In this document: piece by piece, positions 55,275-64,000 of the stretch
Layout of the letters: each line of letters begins with the position of its first letter
Position numbering within the stretch: the first letter of the stretch is position 1
Source: Flavobacterium salilacus subsp. salilacus
GTDB lineage: Bacteria > Bacteroidota > Bacteroidia > Flavobacteriales > Flavobacteriaceae
DNA: 64,000 nt
Direction of reading: 5' to 3'
Assembly (NCBI RefSeq): GCF_004634195.1
Contig: NZ_SKBP01000002.1
Location: 1-64,000 of the forward strand
The notes under the pieces: generated by a model
What the model saw: only the letters and a program-made list of their open reading frames with translations
Told to the model about the DNA's origin: nothing
Databases searched by the model: none
Program-made: the position numbers and the translations under genes

Positions 55275-56364
55275 CAGCCGATTTGGTTTCTACATTTATA
55301 ATACGCTTTTCGATATACTTTGAGTTCATTATTCTTACAATACCCATGTAATCCATTGTAAACTCTATCAAATCGCCTACTTTATATTTATTTTTATTTT
55401 CGCCCAAGTCCAGCACCACCATATCTGATGTAGCACCTGAATATTTTATTTTTGTGTCAGTCGGGTCTAAATGCTTCATGTCTATATCCAGCAAACCTAT
55501 ATCAATAATGGCTCGTATGGTTGTTTTACCATAATCTTTCTCTTCAAAACTATAGGTTTCGCCTTCTAAGTTTGTACCCAGCTCCCCCATAGGTACTATG
55601 GGTTTTTCATAAAGCTCAATGATTTCGGCATACAGTTTAAAAATATCATTTTCCATGTTTTCAAACTTGTTGCTGTTATATACATCTGTACCCATAAACA
55701 ACGTTTCGCCTACACGAAAATGATTTATTCCTTTTGGAATGAGCCCTTGAGATACCAAAGGTATTGTTACTGACGAACCTCCCGATATAAACGGAATTTT
55801 TACATTAAACTTAACCTCAACAAGTTGTTTGTATAAACTAAGCTGTATTAGCTTGTCATTATTAGGCAATATTCCGTACAGGCAGGAAAGATTGGTTCCC
55901 AAACCTATAATTTCGATATTTTTCATCTCGAAAACCCGCGAGTAAAAATCTACAAAGTCTTCGCGCATTACCCCTTCGCGCAGTTCGCCAAGGTCTATCA
56001 TTATAATAATTTTGTGAGTTACGCCTTGTTTCTGCGCTTCTTCAGAAAGCATTTTTATAGTGCGGAAATCAGTATTCATACTAATATCGGCATATTCTAT
56101 AACTTCCGGTATCACCCCCTTTGCGGGAGGTTTAATGTAAATAGTTTGTGCGTTTTTATCTATGGTTTTAATCACCTTAAGGTTACTTATCCGCGAGTCG
56201 GAGTACTGACTTATACCCATTTTTAAAAGCTCTGCCAAATACAGCCTGTTACCGCACAATATTTTTGTTACTACAGACCAATCAATATCGTGCTCTTTAA
56301 AAAAATTATTTAAATAGTCGAAATTGCTTTTTAGCTTAACTGCATTCAGTGTTATAAAAGCCAT
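55264..56364 (-). CDS. Alanine/ornithine racemase-family PLP enzyme (366 aa)
   Basis: TIM-barrel PLP domain of the alanine racemase N-terminal type, with the likely PLP Lys in SVVTKILCGN (Lys34), IMIDLGELREGV, ISGGSSVTIPL and RVGETLFMG. Lacks the usual alanine racemase C-terminal layout; resembles YhfX/ornithine racemase proteins. Substrate uncertain. Overlaps the GNAT gene by one base. Confidence 0.85.
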   Translation of the reverse strand: MAFITLNAVKLKSNFDYLNNFFKEHDIDWSVVTKILCGNRLYLAELLKMGISQYSDSRISNLKVIKTIDKNAQTIYIKPPAKGVIPEVIEYADISMNTDFRTIKMLSEEAQKQGVTHKIIIMIDLGELREGVMREDFVDFYSRVFEMKNIEIIGLGTNLSCLYGILPNNDKLIQLSLYKQLVEVKFNVKIPFISGGSSVTIPLVSQGLIPKGINHFRVGETLFMGTDVYNSNKFENMENDIFKLYAEIIELYEKPIVPMGELGTNLEGETYSFEEKDYGKTTIRAIIDIGLLDIDMKHLDPTDTKIKYSGATSDMVVLDLGENKNKYKVGDLIEFTMDYMGIVRIMNSKYIEKRIINVETKSAATA

Positions 56365-56816
56365 TATTTTGTTTGTTTAAATCTCATTTCGAGATATTTA
56401 TTAGTAAAACCAAGACTTTCATATAGTTTTTTTGCGGGGTTTTCAGGTTCTACATGCAGGGCAATATCTCCGTTAACACTATCAATAGCTTCACGCATTA
56501 GTTTTTTACCTATCCCCTGCCCTCTGTAATTCGCATCAGTTGCTATATATACCAGTATATTTTCGGGTATATACCCGCCCATACCGGTATCATTTAGTAT
56601 AACTGCGCCCACAATTTTTTCTTCAAGGGTTGCTACCAGTACCATCCCGCCCGTTTCTCTGTCATCGAGCTTGTTCATGGCATAGTTTACACACTTATTA
56701 ATGTCGCTTTTAGGGTCTCCATATTCCTCAAGGCTTTTAAATAAAAAGTTAACAACATTTTCCTGCTCTTCAATAAGCATTGGCTCTTTTGGGGAATATT
56801 TTTGAATTTTTATCAT
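56364..56816 (-). CDS. GNAT family N-acetyltransferase (150 aa)
   Basis: Acetyl-CoA site ANYRGQGIGKKLMREAID and C-terminal LYESLGFTNKYLEMRFK. Its coupling to the racemase gene (1-bp overlap) suggests it acts on an amino acid or peptide made or used there; substrate unknown. Confidence 0.88.
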   Translation of the reverse strand: MIKIQKYSPKEPMLIEEQENVVNFLFKSLEEYGDPKSDINKCVNYAMNKLDDRETGGMVLVATLEEKIVGAVILNDTGMGGYIPENILVYIATDANYRGQGIGKKLMREAIDSVNGDIALHVEPENPAKKLYESLGFTNKYLEMRFKQTK

Positions 56817-56958
56817 TTTTAAGGTTTAATTTCACAAAAAATGCAAGTTAACCCTTTCAAAAGCTAATAAAAAAATATAACTGTTAAAATCTCCTTAAAT
56901 GAGATTATACCTGTTAAAATTAAAGGCTGGAAATATTTGGATTTTGTATTTTTGTGCC

Positions 56959-58158
56959 ATGGCAAAATTAATCAATCTCAAAACGTTTAAGGAATTTTTC
57001 AGTTCTTCATCGGCAGGGGGTATTATCCTCCTTATTTGTGTGGTAATTTCTCTTACTATCGCAAATACTAGCTTAGCAGACGATTTTACTAATTTTCTAA
57101 GCTCTCAGGTAGGTTACAGCAGCGCATCTATACAGTTGCGCTATCCGGTAATATTATGGATAAATGATGGGCTTATGGCTATCTTTTTCCTGTTGGTAGG
57201 ACTGGAAATAAAAAGGGAAATAGTAGAAGGCGAGCTTTCCTCATTACGGCAAGCCTCATTGCCTGTACTTGCCGCTATAGGCGGTGTAGCAATACCGGCA
57301 CTTATATATACTTCATTCAACTTTTCCGAACCTGATACCGTACATGGCTGGGGTATCCCTATGGCTACCGATATTGCCTTTGCATTGGGTATTCTTTCCC
57401 TGTTAGGTAATAGAGTACCAGCGGGTATAAAGATATTCCTCGCAGCACTTGCTATTGTAGATGACCTGATTGCTATACTGGTTATTGCTATATTTTACTC
57501 AAACCACTTGGATCTTACTTACCTTATGTATGCAGGAGGTATTTTCCTGTTACTTATTGTATTTAACCGCATGAAGGTAAAACATATTGCTTTTTATATT
57601 ATTCCGGGTATGGTTATGTGGTATTTAATACACCACTCGGGCATACACGCTACCATTGCAGGGGTACTTACCGCCCTTACATTACCTACAACTCCTGATG
57701 CTACCGAATCGCCATTGGAAAAACTGGAACATATGCTTGCCAAACCTGTCAACTTTTTGATAATGCCCATATTTGCAATAGCGAATACCAATATTACTTT
57801 TGAGGACGGCATGATTGAAGGGCTGAACAGTAACTTGGGTTTAGGTATTATATTAGGATTGTTTTTAGGAAAACCGGTAGGTATATTCCTGATGTCATGG
57901 TTATCGGTCAAGTTAAAAATAGCGCAGCTCCCGGTAGGGGCTAATTGGACTCATGTTCTCGGGCTTGGTCTTTTGGGCGGTATTGGTTTTACCATGTCTA
58001 TATTTATAGCTTTACTATCGTTTGATGATATATTTTACCAAAAAGAAGCGAAATTTGCTATATTAATAGCATCTATAATTTCAGGTATTTGCGGTTACTT
58101 GCTTTTAAATATTTATAACAAAAAGAAAACTAAGAAAAAAGAGGCAACTATTGTTTAA
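56959..58158 (+). CDS. nhaA: Na+/H+ antiporter NhaA (399 aa)
   Basis: Twelve-helix antiporter: PMATDIAFALGILSLLG and LAALAIVDDLIAIL with the paired Asp that bind Na+. Exchanges Na+ for H+ across the inner membrane. The ATG at 56959 (MAKLINLKTF) fits the family better than the frame opening at 56899. A TATTTTTG -7-like element ends 4 nt before the ATG, so the mRNA may be leaderless. Overlaps the convergent DUF389 gene by 4 bp. Confidence 0.95.
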   Translation: MAKLINLKTFKEFFSSSSAGGIILLICVVISLTIANTSLADDFTNFLSSQVGYSSASIQLRYPVILWINDGLMAIFFLLVGLEIKREIVEGELSSLRQASLPVLAAIGGVAIPALIYTSFNFSEPDTVHGWGIPMATDIAFALGILSLLGNRVPAGIKIFLAALAIVDDLIAILVIAIFYSNHLDLTYLMYAGGIFLLLIVFNRMKVKHIAFYIIPGMVMWYLIHHSGIHATIAGVLTALTLPTTPDATESPLEKLEHMLAKPVNFLIMPIFAIANTNITFEDGMIEGLNSNLGLGIILGLFLGKPVGIFLMSWLSVKLKIAQLPVGANWTHVLGLGLLGGIGFTMSIFIALLSFDDIFYQKEAKFAILIASIISGICGYLLLNIYNKKKTKKKEATIV

Positions 58159-59498
58159 TTTTTCTTTGACTTTTCAGGTGGCACAGGTATAGTTTGCTTT
58201 CGCCTGAAAATTGCTACATTTTTTACTGACAATCGCTCATTAAGCCAGTTAGTGAGTTTTTCGCTGTCCTCTATCTGTAAGTCTTTATTGCTTTCATATA
58301 TTACTGCGGTAACAGTTACGGTACTGTCTTTTTCGGTTGCCATACTATGATTAGAAACCGATAATGATGTTATGGCAGGAAATATGGCGCGAGCCTCTTT
58401 CAGCATCTTTTTGCTATCAAAAGTATTCTTGACTATCTCATTTTCAAGCTGCAATATGCGAAGGTCTTTTCGGCTCACCTCATTTTTGCTGCTTTTTATT
58501 TCGTTAAGTATATCCCCCTTTAGCACACTTAGCCTGTCAGTAGTATCTTGTCTTATTATAAGCTCTGCACCCCTCAGGTATTTATTTTCGTTTATCTCCT
58601 TCTGAAAGTTGTCTATCTGGTTTTTCTCAAAACGGGTAGAAAGAAAAGCAAGCTCTATAACTTTTGGCTTATAACTGGTTTTTTTATACACTACCGTACA
58701 TCCCTTATTTGTAAAATGGCTTTCTATAAATATGTTGGTATTATTTTTAAACTGTTGCTCTCTGTATAACGAATAGGCAAGATAACTGCTGGGGACTATC
58801 ATAACTACAATAAGTATAGTTATAATAGTTCGCACCTGTTTTTGCTGGCGATGGTCAACGTGCTGTTTAGGGGCGTAATTGAGATATTTAACAATAAGAA
58901 ATGTGGATATACCTATAAATACACAATTAATGCAGTATAAATAAAAAGCACCTAAAAAGTATGACCATTGCATGGTTGCCAAGCCATAGCCTGCCGTACA
59001 CAGGGGTGGCATTAATGCTGTGGCTATTGCCACACCGGGTATCGGGTTACCTTTCTCGGTACGGGTAACGGCAATAACTCCTACTATACCCCCAAAAAAA
59101 GCTATCAGGATATCATATATATTGGGAGAGGTTCGTGCCAGTAGTTCTGACTGCACGTCTTTAAAGGGGCTCAAAAAAAAATAGAGCGTAGATATTGTTA
59201 AACTTACCGCTGTAGAAGTTAGCAAGTTCATCAGCGATTTTCGCAGCAAGTCAAAATCATACACGCCAAGTGCAAAGCCTGCCCCCACAATAGGTCCCAT
59301 AAGGGGTGATATTAACATTGCCCCGATAATTACTGCGGTAGAATTTACATTGAGCCCTACAGAAGCTATAAGGATGGCGCAAGCCAATATCCATAGGTTT
59401 GCCCCTTTATAACTAATATTTCTCTTTACGCTTTCAAAGACCTTTTCTCTGTCGTCTTCACCATCGTGAAGGTTAAATAACGATGTAAGTTTATTCAT
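58155..59498 (-). CDS. DUF389 domain membrane protein (447 aa)
   Basis: TIGR00341/DUF389 membrane core: NSTAVIIGAMLISPLMGPIV and ATALMPPLCTAGYGLATMQW with about six helices, then a ~200-residue soluble C-terminal extension with a predicted coiled coil (NEIKSSKNEVSRKDLRILQL) facing the periplasm or cytosol. Function unknown. Confidence 0.9.
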   Translation of the reverse strand: MNKLTSLFNLHDGEDDREKVFESVKRNISYKGANLWILACAILIASVGLNVNSTAVIIGAMLISPLMGPIVGAGFALGVYDFDLLRKSLMNLLTSTAVSLTISTLYFFLSPFKDVQSELLARTSPNIYDILIAFFGGIVGVIAVTRTEKGNPIPGVAIATALMPPLCTAGYGLATMQWSYFLGAFYLYCINCVFIGISTFLIVKYLNYAPKQHVDHRQQKQVRTIITILIVVMIVPSSYLAYSLYREQQFKNNTNIFIESHFTNKGCTVVYKKTSYKPKVIELAFLSTRFEKNQIDNFQKEINENKYLRGAELIIRQDTTDRLSVLKGDILNEIKSSKNEVSRKDLRILQLENEIVKNTFDSKKMLKEARAIFPAITSLSVSNHSMATEKDSTVTVTAVIYESNKDLQIEDSEKLTNWLNERLSVKNVAIFRRKQTIPVPPEKSKKN

Positions 59499-59611
59499 GT
59501 ATAATTTGAGCTATAAAAAACTATATTGTCATAAAAATAGAAAATTATAAGACAGCTACAACTATTATGTAACAGTAGTAGTAAAATATTTTATGCTTTT
59601 AACATTAAAAC

Positions 59612-59645
59612 AAAACCCTCTCCCCTGAAGCGGGAAAGGGTTTTT
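59612..59645. terminator. Terminator downstream of ribH
   Basis: AAAACCCTCTCCC and GGGAAAGGGTTTTT form an imperfect GC-rich stem with a short loop; T-runs on both strands. It closes the ribH operon 20 nt past its stop. Confidence 0.78.
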
Positions 59646-59664
59646 ATAATTAAAAGCCTTTTAT

Positions 59665-60156
59665 TTATGCTGTTTGTTGCCTCAGGTAAGCCATTTTTAT
59701 GGCAGCTATGGCAGCCTCTGTACCTTTGTTGCCGTGTACTCCCCCGCTCCTGTCTATAGCCTGCTGTAAGTTATTATCTGTAAGCACGCAAAAAATAACA
59801 GGTACATCGGTTTGTACATTCAGGTCTTTAATACCTTGTGCCACACCTTCGCACACAAAATCAAAATGTTTGGTTTCACCCTGTATTACACTGCCTATGG
59901 CAATAACAGCGTCAACCTTTTGTGTTTGTATCATGCGTTTGCAGCCGTAAATAAGCTCAAAACTGCCCGGCACGTCCCATCGGGTTATATCGGCTTCGTT
60001 AACATCATTTTCCAATAATGCTTGCAGCGCGCCATTATAAAGCCCATAGGTAATGTTACTGTTCCATTCTGAAACAACAATCCCAAACCGAAAACCTTTC
60101 GCGCTTGGGATTGTGTTTTTATCGTATTGTGATAAATTTTTATTTGCTGTTGCCAT
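59665..60156 (-). CDS. ribH: 6,7-dimethyl-8-ribityllumazine synthase (163 aa)
   Basis: Lumazine synthase: FGIVVSEWNSNITYGLYNGA, RWDVPGSFELIYGC, VIAIGSVIQGETKHFDFVCE. Penultimate step of riboflavin synthesis; forms capsid-like oligomers. 1 nt after the TPR gene. Confidence 0.96.
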   Translation of the reverse strand: MATANKNLSQYDKNTIPSAKGFRFGIVVSEWNSNITYGLYNGALQALLENDVNEADITRWDVPGSFELIYGCKRMIQTQKVDAVIAIGSVIQGETKHFDFVCEGVAQGIKDLNVQTDVPVIFCVLTDNNLQQAIDRSGGVHGNKGTEAAIAAIKMAYLRQQTA

Positions 60157-60157
60157 A

Positions 60158-60937
60158 CTATTCCTCTGTCATTGCAACATAGGCATCTATACTAACACCT
60201 TCTTGCGATGTACTGTAGTTGTCTTTAATTTCTTTGAAATGTTTATGCGCTTCCGATTTTTTATCAAGTGCCAGTGCAGCTTCTCCGGCTTTAAAAAGAA
60301 AACGCGGTGTAGTAAGCTCATTTTTACTTGCATTTGCAGCTTTCACATAATATTCAAGAGCGTCTTCGTTTTGTCCCAATTGTGCAAAAGCATCTCCTGT
60401 AGCACCTATAGCCATTGCTTTTAATACATCATCATCTGTACTGAATTCATCAAACTGTTTTACGGCTTCAAGATATTTACCTGTATTCAGGTAAGCCATT
60501 CCTGAGTAGTAATGCGCAAGGTTGGCAGCATCAGTACCCGAATAGTTTTCTATAATTCCTAAAAAGCCCAGTTTACCTTCGCCTCCGTTAAGAGCAAGGT
60601 TGTATAATGAGTCTTTTGCAGTTTGTGTATCAACAGCTTCTGCAAAGTACTGTTCTGCCTGAAACATTTCGTTGGCAGCTTCTTCTTCTTTAGGTTCAAC
60701 CAAAAACTTGCTGTATAACATATAACCGATTGCTATAACTGCTATGGTACCTACCAGAGTAAAGATAATTTTTTGGTTCTTTTCAAACCATTCTTCCGTT
60801 TTTGATGCACCTTGGTCTAACGTATCAAAAACTTCAGCTGTTGTGCTGTGCCCATCAAAATCTTGTTCTGTAGGTTCCGCCTCATTTACATCTTTCGGTT
60901 TCGGAGCTTTATATCCTCTTTTGTTATAAGTTGCCAT
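60158..60937 (-). CDS. Membrane-anchored TPR protein, YfgM-like (259 aa)
   Basis: N-terminal ~47 cytosolic residues, one transmembrane segment (IIFTLVGTIAVIAIGYMLYS, about 54-73), then TPR repeats (ANLAHYYSGMAYLNTGKYLE, AIGATGDAFAQLGQNEDALE) in the periplasm. YfgM-type proteins help outer-membrane protein folding; same role is possible here. A TATTTTTG -7-like element lies at 60959-60966. Divergent from recF. Confidence 0.88.
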   Translation of the reverse strand: MATYNKRGYKAPKPKDVNEAEPTEQDFDGHSTTAEVFDTLDQGASKTEEWFEKNQKIIFTLVGTIAVIAIGYMLYSKFLVEPKEEEAANEMFQAEQYFAEAVDTQTAKDSLYNLALNGGEGKLGFLGIIENYSGTDAANLAHYYSGMAYLNTGKYLEAVKQFDEFSTDDDVLKAMAIGATGDAFAQLGQNEDALEYYVKAANASKNELTTPRFLFKAGEAALALDKKSEAHKHFKEIKDNYSTSQEGVSIDAYVAMTEE

Positions 60938-61081
60938 TTATATTATTTTAGTGAGCCGCAAAAATAAAATTTTTATTGAAAATTAAAATATCTTTTTGTC
61001 GTTATTTTTCGATAATTTGCACGTTCTTTAAAAAACACTCCCAATTTAGCAAGGTTCTCACAATCAGAAGCCATTTTTCAA

Positions 61082-62161
61082 ATGTACTTAAAGAATTTAT
61101 CAATACTCAATTATAAGAACATTGCCGAGTCAGATTATGAATTTGACGCTAAGATAAACTGTTTTGTCGGAAAAAACGGTGTAGGCAAAACAAATGTGCT
61201 CGATGCCATCTATCATTTGGCATACGGCAAGAGCTATTTTAACCCGTTGGCCGTACAAAACATAAGGCACGGCGAGGATTTTTTTGTAATAGACAGTGCT
61301 TTCGAAAAGGGCGACAGGACGGAAAATATAGTGTGCAGCCTGAAAAAAGGTCAAAAAAAAGTATTGAAACGCAATGGTAAGCCTTATGATAAATTTTCAG
61401 AACATATAGGGTTCATACCATTGGTAATAATATCTCCATCTGATAACGACCTTATTGTAGAGGGTAGCGAAACCCGCCGTAAGTTTATAGACAGTGTAAT
61501 TTCTCAACTGGATGCTGCTTACCTGCAACAGCTCATCAATTACCAAAAAGTACTCTCGCAACGCAATGCCCTGTTAAAATATTTTGCTTTAAATCATACT
61601 TTTGATAAGGATACACTCAGTATATATAATGAACAGTTGAATGGATTGGGACAGGGGATTTTTGAAAAACGTAAAAAATTTTTAGAAAGCTTTATTCCTA
61701 TTTTTAACCATCATCATGAAACCATCACAGGGCAGGCAGAAAATGTGAACTTAGTGTATCAAAGTCAACTGCACGAACAAAGCCTTGCAATATTATTAGA
61801 TGAAAACCTGCAACGCGACCGCGTATTGCAATATACCGGTGTAGGCATACATAAAGATGATCTTTCATTCGAGATTGATGAGCATCCCATAAAAAAATTT
61901 GGCTCGCAGGGGCAGCAAAAATCGTTTCTTATTGCCCTAAAGCTGGCACAGTTTGAATTTATAAAAAAACAAAGCGGTATGTTGCCTATACTGCTGTTTG
62001 ATGACATTTTTGATAAGCTCGACGAAACCCGCGTAGCCAAAATAGTGCAAATGATAAACGATAAAACCTTTGGACAAATATTTATAACTGATACACACCC
62101 CGAGCGTACCGAAGAAATAGTAAAAGCTACCCATCAGAGCTATAAGATTTTTAATTTTTGA
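61082..62161 (+). CDS. recF: DNA replication and repair protein RecF (359 aa)
   Basis: SMC-like ATPase: Walker [21 protein letters not shown], signature LKYFALN-side region, and Walker [21 protein letters not shown]. Loads RecA at gaps with RecOR. Full length. Confidence 0.95.
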   Translation: MYLKNLSILNYKNIAESDYEFDAKINCFVGKNGVGKTNVLDAIYHLAYGKSYFNPLAVQNIRHGEDFFVIDSAFEKGDRTENIVCSLKKGQKKVLKRNGKPYDKFSEHIGFIPLVIISPSDNDLIVEGSETRRKFIDSVISQLDAAYLQQLINYQKVLSQRNALLKYFALNHTFDKDTLSIYNEQLNGLGQGIFEKRKKFLESFIPIFNHHHETITGQAENVNLVYQSQLHEQSLAILLDENLQRDRVLQYTGVGIHKDDLSFEIDEHPIKKFGSQGQQKSFLIALKLAQFEFIKKQSGMLPILLFDDIFDKLDETRVAKIVQMINDKTFGQIFITDTHPERTEEIVKATHQSYKIFNF

Positions 62162-62209
62162 GTGAGTATATTAAGATTAAATATTTATTTTTAAATAAAA
62201 TTTGCAACC

Positions 62210-62881
62210 ATGCTGTCACAACAAGTATTTGATTTCCTCGAAGACCTGAAAGAAAATAACCATCGTGATTGGTTTCAGGCACACCAAGACCGTTATGCCG
62301 ATTATAAAAAAGCCTATAAAAATACCGTTGAGGCTTTTATAGCCGAAATGAGCAAAGGCGATGAGTCTTTAAAAAATCTTGAATTTAAAGATTGCTCTTT
62401 CCGTATAAACCGCGATATACGTTTTTCTAAAGATAAATCGCCGTACAAAACCAATCTGGGCATCTGGATGTCGGCAGGAAGCAAAAACACCAACTTGGGC
62501 GGCTACTATATACATATCGAAAAAGGAGCAAGTTTTATAGCCGGAGGCATTCATTATCCTGACTCGAACGACCTAAAAAAAATGCGCAGAGAAATAGCAG
62601 GGTTTTATGAAGACTTAGAAAATATAGTTGAAGATAAAAACTTTAAAAAAATATATGGCACACTGGATCGTGATGAAAATAACAGCCTGAAAACATCGCC
62701 AAAGGACTATGACAAAGACCATCCTGCTATAGAATTCTTAAAGTTAAAAAGTTTTACGGCAAGCGCAAAAATGGATGATAAGGAACTTACGGATAAAAAT
62801 TTTGTAGAAAATACTTCCAAAAAACTCCTTGTATTAAAACCTTTAGTCGAATTTATAAACCGTGCGTTAACTACCGAATAA
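62210..62881 (+). CDS. DUF2461 domain protein (223 aa)
   Basis: Family hallmarks NNHRDWFQAHQDRYADYKKA, RINRDIRFSKDKSPYKTNLG, GGYYIHIEKGASFIAGGIHY. Cytosolic, function unknown. 48 nt after recF, probably in the same transcript. Confidence 0.93.
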   Translation: MLSQQVFDFLEDLKENNHRDWFQAHQDRYADYKKAYKNTVEAFIAEMSKGDESLKNLEFKDCSFRINRDIRFSKDKSPYKTNLGIWMSAGSKNTNLGGYYIHIEKGASFIAGGIHYPDSNDLKKMRREIAGFYEDLENIVEDKNFKKIYGTLDRDENNSLKTSPKDYDKDHPAIEFLKLKSFTASAKMDDKELTDKNFVENTSKKLLVLKPLVEFINRALTTE

Positions 62882-62915
62882 AACTTTACTTTTGCGGCAT
62901 TGCAAAAATTACCTG

Positions 62916-63929
62916 ATGGAGATACTTACACACTATCCGCTAAAAGCATATAATACATTTGGCATTAGTGCCTTTGCTAAAGAATTTATAGCGGTGCACA
63001 CCACCGAAGAACTTGTCGAAGTACTTAAAGAAAACACGGGAAAAAAACTTTTTATACTGGGCGGAGGCAGCAATATGCTGCTGACACAGGATATTGATGC
63101 ACTGGTTATCCATATTGATATAAAAGGTAAAAGAGTTGTAAAAGAAGAGGGCGACTATGCACATATAGAAGCTATGGCGGGCGAAAACTGGCATGAGTTT
63201 GTGTTGCATTGTATTGATAATAACTATGGCGGGCTGGAAAATCTTTCGCTGATACCCGGCAATGTAGGCACTACCCCCATCCAGAATATCGGGGCTTATG
63301 GTACAGAGATAAAAGATACTTTTGTTTCGTGCCAAGCTATGGATATTGCCACACAAGAGCTTGTAACTTTTACTAAAGAAGAATGCGAATTTGGCTATCG
63401 CGAAAGTGTTTTTAAAAACAGGCTAAAAGGCAAGTATATCATCACTTCGGTAACATTCAGGCTTACCAAAACCAATCATAAAATAAATACAGCTTACGGC
63501 GATATCACTGATAAATTAATTGATAAAGGTATAATAGTGCCCACTATTAAAGATGTGAGCAATGCCGTGATAGCCATAAGGCAAAGCAAGCTCCCCAACC
63601 CTAAAGAACTGGGTAACAGCGGCAGTTTCTTTAAAAACCCAATACTACCCAAAGTAGATTTTGAAAAAATTTATGCACAACATCCGCTAATGCCGCACTA
63701 TATACTATCGGATACCGAAGTGAAAGTACCTGCCGGCTGGCTGATAGAGCAAAGCGGTTTTAAAGGAAAACGTTTTGGCGATGCCGGTGTACACACTAAG
63801 CAGGCATTGGTATTGGTTAATTATGGTACTGCCACAGGGCAGGAACTTTTAGCACTATCCAAAAACATACAGGACACTGTTTATAAAAACTTTGGTATCA
63901 ACATAGATGCAGAGGTTAATATTATTTAA
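62916..63929 (+). CDS. murB: UDP-N-acetylenolpyruvoylglucosamine reductase MurB (337 aa)
   Basis: Second cytosolic step of peptidoglycan synthesis after MurA; FAD enzyme. FILGGGSNMLLTQDIDALVI, PGNVGTTPIQNIGAYGTEI, GNSGSFFKNP. The ATG at 62916 (MEILTHYPLKAYNTFG) is chosen over a TTG at 62892. A TACTTTTG -7-like element (62887-62894) lies 21 nt before the ATG, but no good -33 is seen. Confidence 0.95.
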   Translation: MEILTHYPLKAYNTFGISAFAKEFIAVHTTEELVEVLKENTGKKLFILGGGSNMLLTQDIDALVIHIDIKGKRVVKEEGDYAHIEAMAGENWHEFVLHCIDNNYGGLENLSLIPGNVGTTPIQNIGAYGTEIKDTFVSCQAMDIATQELVTFTKEECEFGYRESVFKNRLKGKYIITSVTFRLTKTNHKINTAYGDITDKLIDKGIIVPTIKDVSNAVIAIRQSKLPNPKELGNSGSFFKNPILPKVDFEKIYAQHPLMPHYILSDTEVKVPAGWLIEQSGFKGKRFGDAGVHTKQALVLVNYGTATGQELLALSKNIQDTVYKNFGINIDAEVNII

Positions 63930-64000
63930 AAGTTTTTATAGTACAAATTAATAATTGAGCGTAAATTTGTCGTTACAATTCAAAGAGGAAAAGCCTATAT
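63930..64000. other. Intergenic sequence at the right window edge
   Basis: 71 bp after murB, AT-rich, with no gene start or clear signal before the window ends. Confidence 0.5.

Overview
The window looks like a chromosomal segment of a low-GC member of the Bacteroidota, most probably Flavobacteriaceae (Flavobacterium-like). The reasons are lineage-typical genes (DUF4290, DUF493, DUF5686, DUF6443-type Rhs, START-like, YqgE), promoters of the TTG-N19-TAnnTTTG type, and almost no Shine-Dalgarno sequences. Taxonomy is inferred from gene content only.

Region 1 (1-18505, all on the minus strand) is an accessory polymorphic-toxin locus. Transcription starts with an exported 1110-aa SpvB/Rhs-like protein, then an exported 1618-aa Rhs protein whose present tip is OmpA-like and which is followed by a DUF922 HExxH protein. 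Downstream lie six displaced (orphan) cassettes. Each holds a copy of the Rhs core 3' end, a different C-terminal tip, and a small exported protein in the immunity position. The orphan tips are three HExxH metallopeptidase-like domains, two related GxSxG lipase-like domains and one RHAYW/HE/MDxxNN domain. All seven downstream partners carry a lipoprotein signal, signal peptide or N-terminal membrane segment, so the arsenal seems aimed at the cell envelope. Repeated leaders of 150-220 bp join the cassettes. They begin at, or a few bases beyond, the previous immunity stop codon, and four partner genes share the tail NVSD because their last codons lie inside the repeat. The main gene and the nearest cassette share 131 bp with one mismatch. 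A seventh leader runs off the left edge, so the array continues outside the window.

Region 2 (18506-29304) is core genome: a 61-aa orphan gene, tRNA-Met(CAT), START-like protein, aminotransferase IV, YqgE, HU, fmt-recQ-ATPase, small unknowns, then DUF493-DUF4290-murA. MurA has Asp where the fosfomycin-target Cys normally sits.

Region 3 (29305-46877) has a nested inverted-repeat element, two tandem DUF5686 outer-membrane proteins, a NYN-LOTUS/EcsC group, several unknown secreted proteins and lipoproteins, a duplicated 76-aa gene pair, hisS, an FtsX-type permease, prmC, two enzymes (GNAT, RibD), YigZ and a thioesterase.

Region 4 (46878-64000) has dnaA, a low-molecular-weight phosphatase, an RsmI-like methyltransferase and a complete arsenic operon (arsR-DUF6428-arsC-doxX-chrA-acr3). 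Divergent from the operon is a SulP transporter with a leaderless mini-ORF and hairpin leader. Then follow an alanine racemase-type enzyme with a GNAT protein, nhaA, DUF389, ribH-TPR, recF, DUF2461 and murB.
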